From: Gnetum montanum
Lineage: Eukaryota > Streptophyta > Gnetopsida > Gnetales > Gnetaceae
Assembly (NCBI GenBank): GCA_015680685.1
Contig: MNCI01008581.1
Span: forward strand, 204,668 to 226,301
Length of the DNA: 21,634 nt
Direction: 5' to 3'
Shown one piece after another: positions 7,855 to 16,496 of the stretch. The translations under genes were made by a program, and so were the position numbers. Below the pieces are notes generated by a model that did not search any database, had not been told where the DNA came from, and was given only the letters and a program-made list of their open reading frames with translations. How positions within the stretch are numbered: the first letter of the stretch is position 1; each line of letters starts with the position of its first letter.

Positions 7855-9832
7855 TTTTAGTCATGGGGGTTATCCTCCATTATAGTCTTTAGAATTCTTA
7901 AGTGTTTTTCATCTTCTTATTTTACAACTTTTTGTTTTACACATTCTTTCTTTTACATCTTCTTGTTTTCATGTTATTAATATTTTCTAATTTTTGTTTT
8001 ACAACATTGTTAGTACATTTGCTATTTCTTGAATATTTTACACTTTCTTTTATATTTTCCTTTATTTTGGTGTGATTTTCTAAATTTTTGTTAATAAGTG
8101 CTAGGTACATTGGTAATGTGTTGATTGATGGTGGTATGTACTATTTTTGTTATTTGATTGTTGGTGTTTAGATTCTAGCTTTGAGTTTTGTTACAGATGA
8201 TTAGGACATGGTTTCTTTTTCATGTAATAGGTAGTGAGTCCATGACATCCACCCATCCACAAACTCTATGGTTTTCCATGTTTTGGAAACGTGCAGTCCC
8301 TTTTTCATTAATAAATATTTAATAAATTTGTGGCTTTGGTAGTTTCTGGAATTGGAAAGGATTCAAAGGTTTGAATAGGGTGTGGCTTCAGGGGAATTCG
8401 GTATTCTTTGTGCTTTTCTGTTTGCCTGGGTGCATGTGTGTTTTCATGGATTTCTTACCATTCCATGTAGACCAATAAAAGGAAGCTAAATAAGTCCTTG
8501 CATGGTGTGGTTCTCATAAAAAAACCTATGAGGATTCAAAGCACAACCCTTGGACAAAATAAATGCATGTGTCTTTGGATGGTGTGGTTCCCATTTTGAA
8601 AAAAAAATGAAGGGAATTTAAAGCACACCCCTTAGACAAAATAAGAGGGCTACAAGCATTGGTTATGGGGATAGAAATGTACCCATGCCTAAAGGTCCCC
8701 TCTAACTAAGCTCATTCCTCACTTCCTACTTCTCTTTTCTTCTCTAATAAGGAATAGTTGTTGTTCTGTGGGAGCACTCTTGTGTCTTAGGGGATGGACT
8801 AGTCTTAGAATGTCGATGTGAAGTCACTGAACATGGTTGGTTTTGGTCTAGACTAAGGATAGATCCTATCAAATCATTTAACCACAAAATCCACAAGGGA
8901 CTTCATCTAACCTTAATTAGGAACTCCATTCCACACTCTCTCATCCATCTATGCTTTCCATGTTCTTGATTCCATGTCTTGGTTTGACATGTCGAAATTC
9001 CTAGTTATTTTCTTTTGGGTTTTTGTACTTAATCGTTTGTAACCGTTAATCATCCATAGAGCTTACAGACTCTTTGGTTTGAAGTTATGCAAGGGCATAA
9101 AAGGCTTGTGCCTACTTTTGGAAGGATCCACTTTCATATCTTTTGGTTGGGTTAGTTAAGTTCTTTACCCATAGGCACTCTTACAATCTAATCTTTTTGT
9201 TTACCTCATCAATAACATCCAATTGTGCACATCTTCACAAAATTTTTTAGTGAGCTTTTCTTTTTATTGTTTTGAATTCTTACACCCTCTTCAAATATTT
9301 CCTTGTGTCAAAATTTTTCAAATTTAATGGACTACTTATCTATTCAACCCTATTTGTCAACCTTCCCGCTAACACTAGTAAAGGAATCAATCTACCATAA
9401 TCACAACCTAGCCAAGTGTGACCACCGAAGAGACAAGGTACTTAACAACTATGTGTTACACCTTACATACTAATTCATGATTCTATTATGATTGTAGTGG
9501 GAATCATGGATTGGAAGCGAGACTATCTTCACCAAGGATGATGTAGCAGCACCTTGTGACAAGGACCATTCATGATCGTTGGATCTTCTATCTCTCTCTT
9601 CGGCTACCAAGAGGTGTTGGACATCAGTTTCTTTCCAGGGTGTCCACTTCTATTATCATGAACATCCAATTTTTTATAGCTTGTAACTCTGTACACTTAG
9701 GCACTCAACGTCTGTGTATTCCACCTAAGTTAGTTTGTATGTCAGTCAATAATCCCATACTTACCCAATATTTTGTAAGAAACTTGTTCCTCATTTTTTT
9801 AACTCAAGGACAAGTTTTCATTTAGTTATGGT
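7855..9832 (+). other. E1 3' noncoding block, homologous to the E2 block
   Basis: This ~2-kb block is collinear with 14016-15724 of E2. Shared landmarks include TTAGTCATGGGGG (7857), a T-rich tract with repeated TTTTACA (7905-8090), AATAAGTGCT (about 8094), GTGCAGTCCC (about 8291), AGGGTGTGGCTTCA (about 8378), GCATGGTGTGGTT (8500), GAACTCCATTCC..C (about 8920) and CCCAATATTTTGTAAG (about 9763), ending ACAAGTTTTCATTTAGTTATGG. The reading frame is not conserved between the copies. It sits where Athila elements carry an env-like region, but nothing codes convincingly. It ends in the E1 polypurine tract broken by E2. Confidence 0.7.
8493..8646 (+). repeat. Tandem duplication of ~77 bp inside the E1 3' block
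   Basis: Copy A (8493-8566) and copy B (8570-8646) both contain GGATGGTGTGGTT or GCATGGTGTGGTT, an A-run, then ATTCAAAGCACAACCC or TTTAAAGCACACCCC and GACAAAATAA. E2 has one copy at about 14650-14755. The copies differ enough that the duplication is old. Confidence 0.75.
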
Positions 9833-10550
9833 TGATGGGACACAATATCACATAGGCTGCGATATCGTGTCTTCCCCTGTGATATCGCATCCCCTATGAT
9901 ATCGCGTACGTGATATCACATCTTCCCCTATGATATCATGTACATGATATCACAGTGCACCGCAAAATCTATAAATAAGAGGCGGCTCTTCCTTATTTCG
10001 CATTCTAGATCTAGACCATAGGCAAAATCTTGCAGTTTTTCCATTCCTGAGTTAGAGTAATTTCCATGTGCCTGCAGTAGGAGCTCCAAAGTGAACGGAT
10101 CTTTATTTGAGCAAATATTGTACCTGAGCACAGGTTTGTGTACGAAAATAAAGACGAACTGTTGGATAAACCTTGCAGTGCATGGAATAGGCTAAATAGG
10201 ACTTTAATTATTTTTATTTATTGTTCATCATTTACATGCTTTATTAGTTAATTAAATCTCTCTCAACCCTTCTCNTTAGAACTTAGTTAGTTAAAGTTAG
10301 TTACTTAGTCTCTTCACCCTTTCCCTCATTATCATAGGCAATAAAACATAAAATATATAAAAATCACATACCTTAGACTTACTTAACCATACAACCGTGA
10401 AAAATACAAGTAAGTCTGGGAAGACAACGATTGATTAAACTTAAGTGTTCCATAAGGTGTGTAGGCACTTAGTCTGTGGAGTTCAATCGAATCGTGCGTG
10501 TAATGCTCATATTCGTATCGTTGAGTGTAGGGGTACGTCGCCACTCATCA
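9833..10550 (+). repeat. E2 5' LTR (718 bp)
   Basis: Starts TGATGGGACACAATATC and ends CGCCACTCATCA. TATAAATA is at 9970-9977; AATAAA at 10147-10152. Compared with the 3' LTR it has ~102 extra bp in U3 (GATATC array) and lacks ~148 bp on the U5 side, where it has a single ambiguous base (10275). In the ~330 bp between these two differences I count roughly two dozen mismatches by eye. Confidence 0.92.
9844..9951 (+). promoter_or_regulatory. GATATC array in the U3 of the E2 5' LTR
   Basis: Six perfect GATATC hexamers start at 9861, 9881, 9898, 9912, 9932 and 9946, with an AATATC at 9844. Steps are 17, 20, 17, 14, 20 and 14 bp. Positions 9931-9952 form a perfect 22-bp palindrome centred on GTAC; 9898-9917 is a near-perfect 20-bp palindrome. 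CTTCCCCT occurs between pairs. The array ends 18 bp before the TATA box. Likely cis-regulatory, by place; not proven. Confidence 0.7.
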
Positions 10551-10551
10551 T

Positions 10552-10569
10552 TGGCGCCATTGCCGGGGA
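10552..10569 (+). promoter_or_regulatory. Primer binding site of E2 (tRNA-Asp type)
   Basis: TGGCGCCATTGCCGGGGA follows the LTR end after one base. It has one mismatch to the 18-nt site complementary to plant tRNA-Asp used by Athila-like elements. Confidence 0.92.
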
Positions 10570-10649
10570 CTAAGTGTTTGTGCACTAAGTAGAACATAGG
10601 AAATCACTCACATCTTTGGGAGCTTAAACGAACCCTTAGGGTTAATTAA

Positions 10650-12090
10650 ATGAAAAATTATATAATGGTTAATCAGCACACCGAATAAGACACAATGTGT
10701 TCCTCTTCTCATAAAAGCACTTCACCACCTAGGGATCACACAAGAGACCATCGGCAGTCTAACATACATAACCAAAATTTGCCAGTTCCTCAAGAGTATT
10801 GGGTGGTATATATCCATCTCAATGAGTATATACCTGATTTAACTTTTATCCTCCATTAGGATGAACAACTGCGTTGGCGAGATTTGCAAGGTAACATAGT
10901 GTTACCTCCGGATCGTGCAGTTCCCAACATGCTCCTCCATGCTCTTACAAAGATAGGCATGACACAGCTATACGCTGAATATGTTGTGTGTGATTATAAA
11001 ACAAGGGATTACCATCCCACAGTAGTGCAATTTTTAAGGGACTCGCAGTAGGAGGGCTACCATACATTGTTGAAGGGCAAAGGGGTCCCGCATGTCCTAA
11101 GCAAAATTGGAGATGGTGAACCAGTTATAACAGGTTCTCTATCGAATGATGTTCCCCCTCCTAACAATGGTGAGGAGGTGGGGTATCAGAACTTATGCTT
11201 CACAATTTGTAACCCTGATTCTGATACCCATGAACATCAAGTATTCACTGAGGGAACAAAAACACATGACAAGGACGGGCACTCTGATCGTTATCACGAT
11301 CAAGGCCGTAGCCACCGAAGAGAAGGTAAGAAACATTGTCATGGCAATGGTTCCCCTTTATCTTCACCTTCATCACATGATTCACCCTCTCCTTCCACAT
11401 TAGGATGCATTCATAAGGAAAGAAATTGTTAGGACAAGGGTAGGAAAGATGATAGACCTTGACGAGAGAGTCGAGAGTGAGGACGAGGGCATTTGAGAGA
11501 ATCAAGGCATGGTAGAAGGGAAAGTAGGGAACAACATAGACATCATAGATGCCATGAAAGAGATGACAATGATGAACCCCTACTAGTAACCTGAAATATG
11601 TTAGACATAACGGAGGCTGTGAGGATACCTACAAGGCATCAAAAAGATAGCTGGATCAAAAGACTAGACATGAATAATATCCTCCGCTTTGAGTGGGGAT
11701 ACAATGTTGATCCACAAAATCACTTACAGGCATTCCACGATTCCTATGCCTTGTAGAATATCGAAAACAAGTGGCTGAAATTAAAGTTGTTTCCTAGGAC
11801 ACCGATCAAAGAAGTGGAAAGTTGGTACCGGTCCTTAGAACCAGAATCTATTAGACGATGGAGTACAATGTTAGAATTATTCAACGATAAATATCAAATG
11901 TATTCCAGAGTGTCCAACTTATGTCAATAGATCCAAGGATGGAAATAGGGTAATCATGAACCCTTGGATGCTGCCATGGGCTGATATTATGCATTGTTAC
12001 ATCGTTGCCTGAGCCATGGCTACACACAACAGGATCAACTCCGCCACCTTGTAGATGGGCTAAGACATGAAGCTCGGAGAACCCTTGGGG
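10650..12090 (+). pseudogene. gag: E2 gag, first frame, decayed
   Basis: One frame runs from ATG 10650 to a frameshift near 12087-12090, with in-frame stops (e.g. TAG at 11049, TAG at 11430, TGA codons near 11455). The N-terminal part (about 10780-11100) has PVPQEYWVVYIHLNEYIPDL and a region around LRWRDLQGNIVLPPD that E1 lacks. Then come an Arg/His/Ser-rich stretch (11250-11560) and the capsid-like core from MNNILRF (11670) with LKLFPRTPIK, RRWSTMLELFNDKY and LRHLVDGLRHEARRTLG. The core aligns with E1 gag throughout. ATG 10650 is the earliest ATG in this frame after the primer site. Role: particle protein. Confidence 0.83.
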
Positions 12091-13224
12091 ACTTATGCCT
12101 AAGGGAGATTATCTGAACTTAGGTCCCATGAGGTGCATAGACTATTGGAGCAAGTAGCCAAAGAAGAAGGGGAGCTATGGAAAAGAGAAAGCGTGGAAGA
12201 ATATAACTGTGATCCTTCCCTCCAAAAGAAGGGAGTAAGATTCTGTGAGGAAGAGGATGAGTCACCACTCGAGGAGTTGGTGAATAGAAAAACCTTGCCG
12301 CTTCAAAAGCTAACAACTGAAGTGTCGGCTAAGGTAGATCAAATGTGGAACTCCTTAGATAGTAGATTCGAAACTGTTTTAAAAATCGTAGAAGAGTCTA
12401 AGGAGCGAAGTAGTGACAATGATAAGAAAAAGAGGAGATATTTAGACCATGCATGTAACAAGGGTAAGGGAAAAATAACTATCATCGATAAGGTTGTGGA
12501 TTCGGATACAAAAAATGACAGTGGATGTGAGATCTGCCAATATGACCATCCTAAGGGATGTTGCCCCATAATCTCACATCTGTAGGAGTTTGGGGTGTAT
12601 GCACTCAACCTAAGACTTAACAAACGGTAGGCACCCCAAAGGTTACCTTATCCCCAAGGTAACCCAAGACAGTTCCACCAACCGTTAACGTACTATCCAA
12701 GTGGAACTCCACCACAACCCATCGAGCAACATTAGCAATGGAAATACCCACAGTCATGGGGGATGCCACCACCGAGACAACAATACCCTTACCGACAACT
12801 AGACCCATATGGCTAATACATGCAGCAGCCGATTTCTCCAAGTGACTCTATGGGTCACGCAACTCCACAACATTACTACTAGGTTCAGGAGTATTTTAGG
12901 ACTCCTTCTCCTCTGGGAGACACACCACATACATACCATCCTCTGAATCCATTCGCCACTCATACACCGATAGTTCCACTACTGCCTACTCCAACAATGC
13001 AAGGGGAACTCCCCAATCAACCATAGCAATGTAATGCTATGAGAGCTATAAATCTCCAACCCACTACTGGTTTTGGCAACCGCATGAAGAGAAGATCCTT
13101 CTTCAGAACCAAAAGCCCAAACAAGCTCTCACAATCACAAGCAGTTGAGTCTGTGCACACTCCTCCGACAAATAAGGCTTCGGAGCTTCCTTCAAACCAA
13201 CAATAGAGCTCAACGCATACGGTT
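12091..13224 (+). pseudogene. gag: E2 gag C-terminal part: nucleocapsid knuckle and Pro-rich linker
   Basis: After a one-base shift at a run of four G (12087-12090; E1 has three G at the matching place) the frame continues. It reads GRLSELRSHEVHRLLEQV and KEEGELWKRE, matching E1 KEEGEM. A Lys/Glu-rich helical-looking segment follows, then the zinc knuckle CEICQYDHPKGCC (12526-12564; C-X2-C-X3-H-X4-C). TAG at 12583 ends the clean part. Beyond it to 13224 the same frame is Pro, Gln, Tyr and Ser-rich with several stops and leads in frame into the protease. The knuckle binds element RNA in this family. Confidence 0.8.
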
Positions 13225-14046
13225 ATGTTAACACATACCGTTACCGACTGGACCAAGGTAGGCCACCTTCCCAGGAAACTCTCTGATCCTGGAAGTCCCT
13301 TAATATACCTACAAGTCGTTGGGAATAAACCTCATAAGGATCTTCTTGACTCAGGTTCCGGAGTCAACTTAATATTGCAAGAAATGTATAAAGCCTGGAA
13401 CCTGCCTCCACTGAAGAAGAGCAACATTCAACTAGAGCTAGCAGACCACTCCATCACCATTCCCTTGGGATTTGTGAAGGACATTGTTACCATTGTGTGT
13501 GGTTGGTCATACTTGGCCGATTTCCTGGTGATAGAAGTCACCAGTAACAAAGGGGACTTCCCAATTATAATGGGAAGGGCGTGGCTCAGCACCATTGATG
13601 CATGCTTTGGAATCTGTGATCTTTCCTTGGAAATATCGAAGGAAAACATTTATGGAAAGATCGAGAAGAAGAAAGTTCCATGCATCACATATAGTGATTC
13701 AAAGGGTGATGACATGGAGGAATGCTCAGCATCTCCTACATGCAACTGGTGTGTCCAAGAAACTCAGATACAAAGGTGCTTGTATGTAGCAACCACACAA
13801 CAAGAGAACACCCAGTGGTTGATAGCTAATCAAGAGAGGAAGCCACAAATATGCATGGAACTAACTAGGGGAACAACTCACGCCCACAATGAAAGCATAG
13901 ATAATTTAGAGTATGAGCATCACCAACTTAATCTAAAAACATCAATTGGGAGAAGTTGGACACTTTTAAGAAATTCAAATAAACGCTCATTATTTCAGAT
14001 CTCTCCCTTTCAACTCAGTCATGGGGAAGATGGCCACCTATGCTGA
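13225..14046 (+). CDS. E2 retropepsin-like aspartic protease (3' part of gag-protease), uninterrupted remnant
   Basis: A 273-residue open stretch in the same frame as the gag C-terminal part. It would cut the Gag polyprotein. Residues 31-48 include LQVVGNKPHKDLLDSGSG with the catalytic D-S-G (codons 13348-13356). It continues VNLILQEMYKAWNL, LELADHSITIPLGFVKDI, YLADFLVIEV and FPIIMGRAWLSTIDACFG. The second hallmark IIMGR (13564-13578) corresponds to the ILGR motif of plant gypsy proteases. The ATG at 13225 is probably not a real start; the family makes protease as part of a longer polyprotein, here cut off by upstream stops. The C-terminal ~90 residues are polar with no known domain and end at TGA beside the motif CAGTCATGGGG. 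No reverse transcriptase follows. Confidence 0.85.
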   Translation: MLTHTVTDWTKVGHLPRKLSDPGSPLIYLQVVGNKPHKDLLDSGSGVNLILQEMYKAWNLPPLKKSNIQLELADHSITIPLGFVKDIVTIVCGWSYLADFLVIEVTSNKGDFPIIMGRAWLSTIDACFGICDLSLEISKENIYGKIEKKKVPCITYSDSKGDDMEECSASPTCNWCVQETQIQRCLYVATTQQENTQWLIANQERKPQICMELTRGTTHAHNESIDNLEYEHHQLNLKTSIGRSWTLLRNSNKRSLFQISPFQLSHGEDGHLC

Positions 14047-15724
14047 TCATTTGAGGCCCTCAATTTTTTTTAATTTTTTTATTTTACACATTTTTGTTTT
14101 TCACATTTTTGTTTTACACGTTTTTTTTACACATTTTTGTTTTACAAATTTCTTTAACTTTTCTTATTTTTGTTTTAAAACATCGTTTACACTTTTTCAT
14201 TTCTTTGTTTGTGTGTAAGTGTGTCTTATCCATCTTGTCAAGTTTGTCAGTTAATAAGTGCTCCAAAGATGGTATGAACTATTTTCTATTGGTTGCTAAT
14301 GTTTGGTTTTTACCTTTAAGTTATGATGTTGATACTAAGGTATGGTTCTTTTGATATGACAGGCAATGAGTCCACATCACCCATGCATCCATAAATTTCT
14401 ATGGTCTCTCTTGGCTTGGAACTGTACAGTCCCCTTCTTCAAAATAATAAGAACCTTAAACGAATTGATGACTGGGCATTTCTCAAACTAAGGAAGGACT
14501 CAAGGATTGAAAAGGGTGTGGCTTCAAGGAAACTTGATGCATTTGTGTTGGCCATTCTTTTAGGTGCTTGGATGTTTTTATTCTTGATTTTTCTTACCAT
14601 TTCGATGTTACCCAATTATCGGGAAGCTGAGTGAATAAAAATAAAAATAAAAAGTCTTTGCATGGTGTGGTTCAGGCCAAAAATACAAACGTAAATAAAA
14701 AAAAAGAAAAAAAATAGTGGGAATTCAAAGCATATCCCTTAGAAGCAATAAATATTTGGGCTGCGAGCACTGGTTATGGAACTAAAATAAACATGTTTCC
14801 TCTAACTAAGGCCCTTCTTGCTTCCTATCTTCTCATCTCTCATTTCGTCGGAATGGTGGTGGCTCTTTGGAGAAGGCATTCTTGTTAATTCAAGTGGATG
14901 GATTGGCTGAATGTATTAATGCGAAGTCACTGGATGTGGTTTGTTTGAGGCTGGACTTGGAATGGGATCTACTAAGTCACATTAACCATTACATACACAA
15001 GGGGCTATACACCACCTTGTTCTTGAGACTCCATTCCATTCTCTTCTTTCCATCATGCTTCCTCCATTGTTCACCTCATTNTGCTACAGTTGTCTCTTTT
15101 TATCCATCCTTCTTATTCATTTTCTTTCTCCATGCTATCACTACCGGAGGTTCACTCTTAGTCATGGGGATCCTGACCCAATTTTTTCGATTTTCTCCTA
15201 GCCCCTACACCTTCAATAGTCACCACTATTATATCTCCAAACCTGTATCAGCCATACCACAACTTAGCTAATGGACCCTTCACCGAAGCAAGGTATCAAC
15301 AACATTAAAATTCATTTACCCTTACTAATATAAAGACTGTGTTGTGTATGCAGATGAAAATCGTACAACAATGGATTGGATCTGGAGGGAACACTTGGAA
15401 TGGATCGGTGCTAAAGTAGCTATGCAAGGAACAAGATGGATGGTGCACTTACAAATAGAAAATGGGAGGCGCAATCTTGGTGTTGGTAGCAGCAGACTTC
15501 TTCTCTCTTCTCTCTTCTGTCTCAGCTACCAAATAAGGTCATATGTCAAATGTATCAGGTGTTCACTCTTGTTGTTGTGAACACCAGTTGTGTCATGTTC
15601 TATAATGATGATCCGTTCACATGTCATCCCATTCACCATCAGTTCCATTCACGTCAATAATCCCATACCTTCCCAATATTTTGTAAGGAACTTGAGGACG
15701 AGTTTTTATTCAGTCATGGGGGTA
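14016..15724 (+). other. E2 3' noncoding block, homologous to the E1 block
   Basis: Collinear with E1 7855-9832. Contains a T-rich tract with repeated TTTTACACATTTTTG (14060-14200), TTAATAAGTGCTCC (14251), GTACAGTCCCC (about 14425), AGGGTGTGGCTTCA (about 14513), GCATGGTGTGGTT (about 14660), GACTCCATTCCATTC (about 15029) and CCCAATATTTTGTAAGG (about 15673). Two open stretches (14401-14634, with a hydrophobic segment; 14867-15271, containing an unknown residue) are not conserved as frames in E1 and are not called genes. Ambiguous base at 15081. The block ends in the polypurine tract. Confidence 0.72.
15711..15724 (+). promoter_or_regulatory. Polypurine tract region of E2
   Basis: CAGTCATGGGGGTA directly precedes the 3' LTR start TGATGGG. 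The purine run GGGGG in the place next to U3 is where plus-strand synthesis starts in LTR elements. It follows TTGAGGACGAGTTTTT, a form of the GAGGACAAG signature often seen before the 3' LTR of Athila/Tat elements. Confidence 0.8.
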
Positions 15725-16487
15725 TGATGGGACACGATATCGTAGTGCACCACGAAATCTATAAATAAGAGGCGGCTCTCCCTTGTTTCACATTCTAGGT
15801 CTAGACCATAGGCAAACTCTTACAGTTTTTTCATTCCAGAGTTAGAGTAATTTCCATGTGCCCGCAGTAGGAGCTCCAAAGTGAATAGATCTTTGTTCGA
15901 GAAAATATTGTACCTGAGCACAAGTTTGTGTATGAAAATAAAGACGAACTATTGGATAAACCTTGCAATGAATGGAATAGGCTAAATAGGACTTTAATTA
16001 TTGTTATTTATTGTTCATCATTTACATGCTTTATTAGTTAATTAAATCTCTCTCAACCCTTCTCTCATAGTTAAGTGCATTCAGTACGACCGCTTTGAGC
16101 ATGTGCGTTACACTTGGTAATCCCAGCAACGAATAGCGTTTGGTAATCCCAGAAGGTTGCATTGGCTCAGGGTGTGAATGACAAGTGGGAACAAATACTG
16201 ATGCTAGGTTAATTAAGGCTTAGTTAGTTAGAGTTAGTTACTTAGTCTCTTCACCCTTTCCCTCATTAGCATAGGCGATAAAACATAAAATATAAAAAAA
16301 TCACATACCTTAGACTTACTTAACCATACAACTGTGACAAATACAAGTAAGTCTAGGAAGACAATGATTGATTAACCTTAAGTGTTCCATAAGGCGTGTA
16401 GGCACTTAGTCTGCGGAGTTCAACAGGATCGTGCGTGTAACGCTCGTATTCGTATCGTTGAGTGTAGGGGTACCTCGCCACTCATCA
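15725..16487 (+). repeat. E2 3' LTR (763 bp)
   Basis: Pairs with 9833-10550. It has one GATATC (15736-15741) instead of the array; TATAAATA at 15760-15767; AATAAA at 15937-15942. It keeps the paired motif CTTGGTAATCCCAG (16113-16126) and TTTGGTAATCCCAG (16139-16152) that the 5' LTR lacks. Ends CGCCACTCATCA. Confidence 0.92.
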
Positions 16488-16496
16488 GTGGGGGTA
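16488..16496 (+). promoter_or_regulatory. Right remnant of the E1 polypurine tract
   Basis: GTGGGGGTA lies between the E2 3' LTR end and the E1 3' LTR start. By comparison with E2 (ATGGGGGTA before its 3' LTR) it is the E1 polypurine tract; its left portion is at 9822-9832 (TTAGTTATGGT). E2 therefore landed inside this short tract. Confidence 0.75.

Larger units (their letters stand above)
9833..16487 (+). mobile_element. E2: non-autonomous Athila-like LTR retrotransposon with gag-protease only
   Basis: A 6.66-kb element inserted in E1. It has LTRs at 9833-10550 and 15725-16487, a near-perfect tRNA-Asp primer site, a gag-protease frame (10650-14046, decayed), a 1.7-kb 3' noncoding block and a polypurine tract before the 3' LTR. 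The flanking 5 bp (ATGGT left, GTGGG right) match at three positions, as expected if an original ATGGG-like duplication has mutated. No polymerase or integrase motif is visible, so it resembles the known non-autonomous gag-bearing plant elements. It is the youngest of the complete insertions here. Confidence 0.88.

Noticed and set aside
7382-7864. Minus-strand open frames in the E1 gag tail region
   Set aside because: They are shadows of the Pro/His-rich plus-strand gag tail.
12087-12090. Programmed +1 frameshift between gag and protease
   Set aside because: The shift lies within gag, well before the zinc knuckle, and E1 has no shift at the same place.
14021-14354. Two overlapping Phe-rich open frames
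   Set aside because: They are translations of the T-rich tract with repeated TTTTACACATTTTTG.
14401-14634. 77-residue open frame with a hydrophobic segment, possible env-like protein
   Set aside because: The homologous E1 region (about 8270-8480) has no matching open frame and differs by frame-breaking indels; the open stretch is likely chance.
14867-15271. 134-residue open frame in the E2 3' block
   Set aside because: It is rich in Phe, Leu, Ser and His with no motif, includes an unknown residue from an ambiguous base, and is not conserved as a frame in E1.
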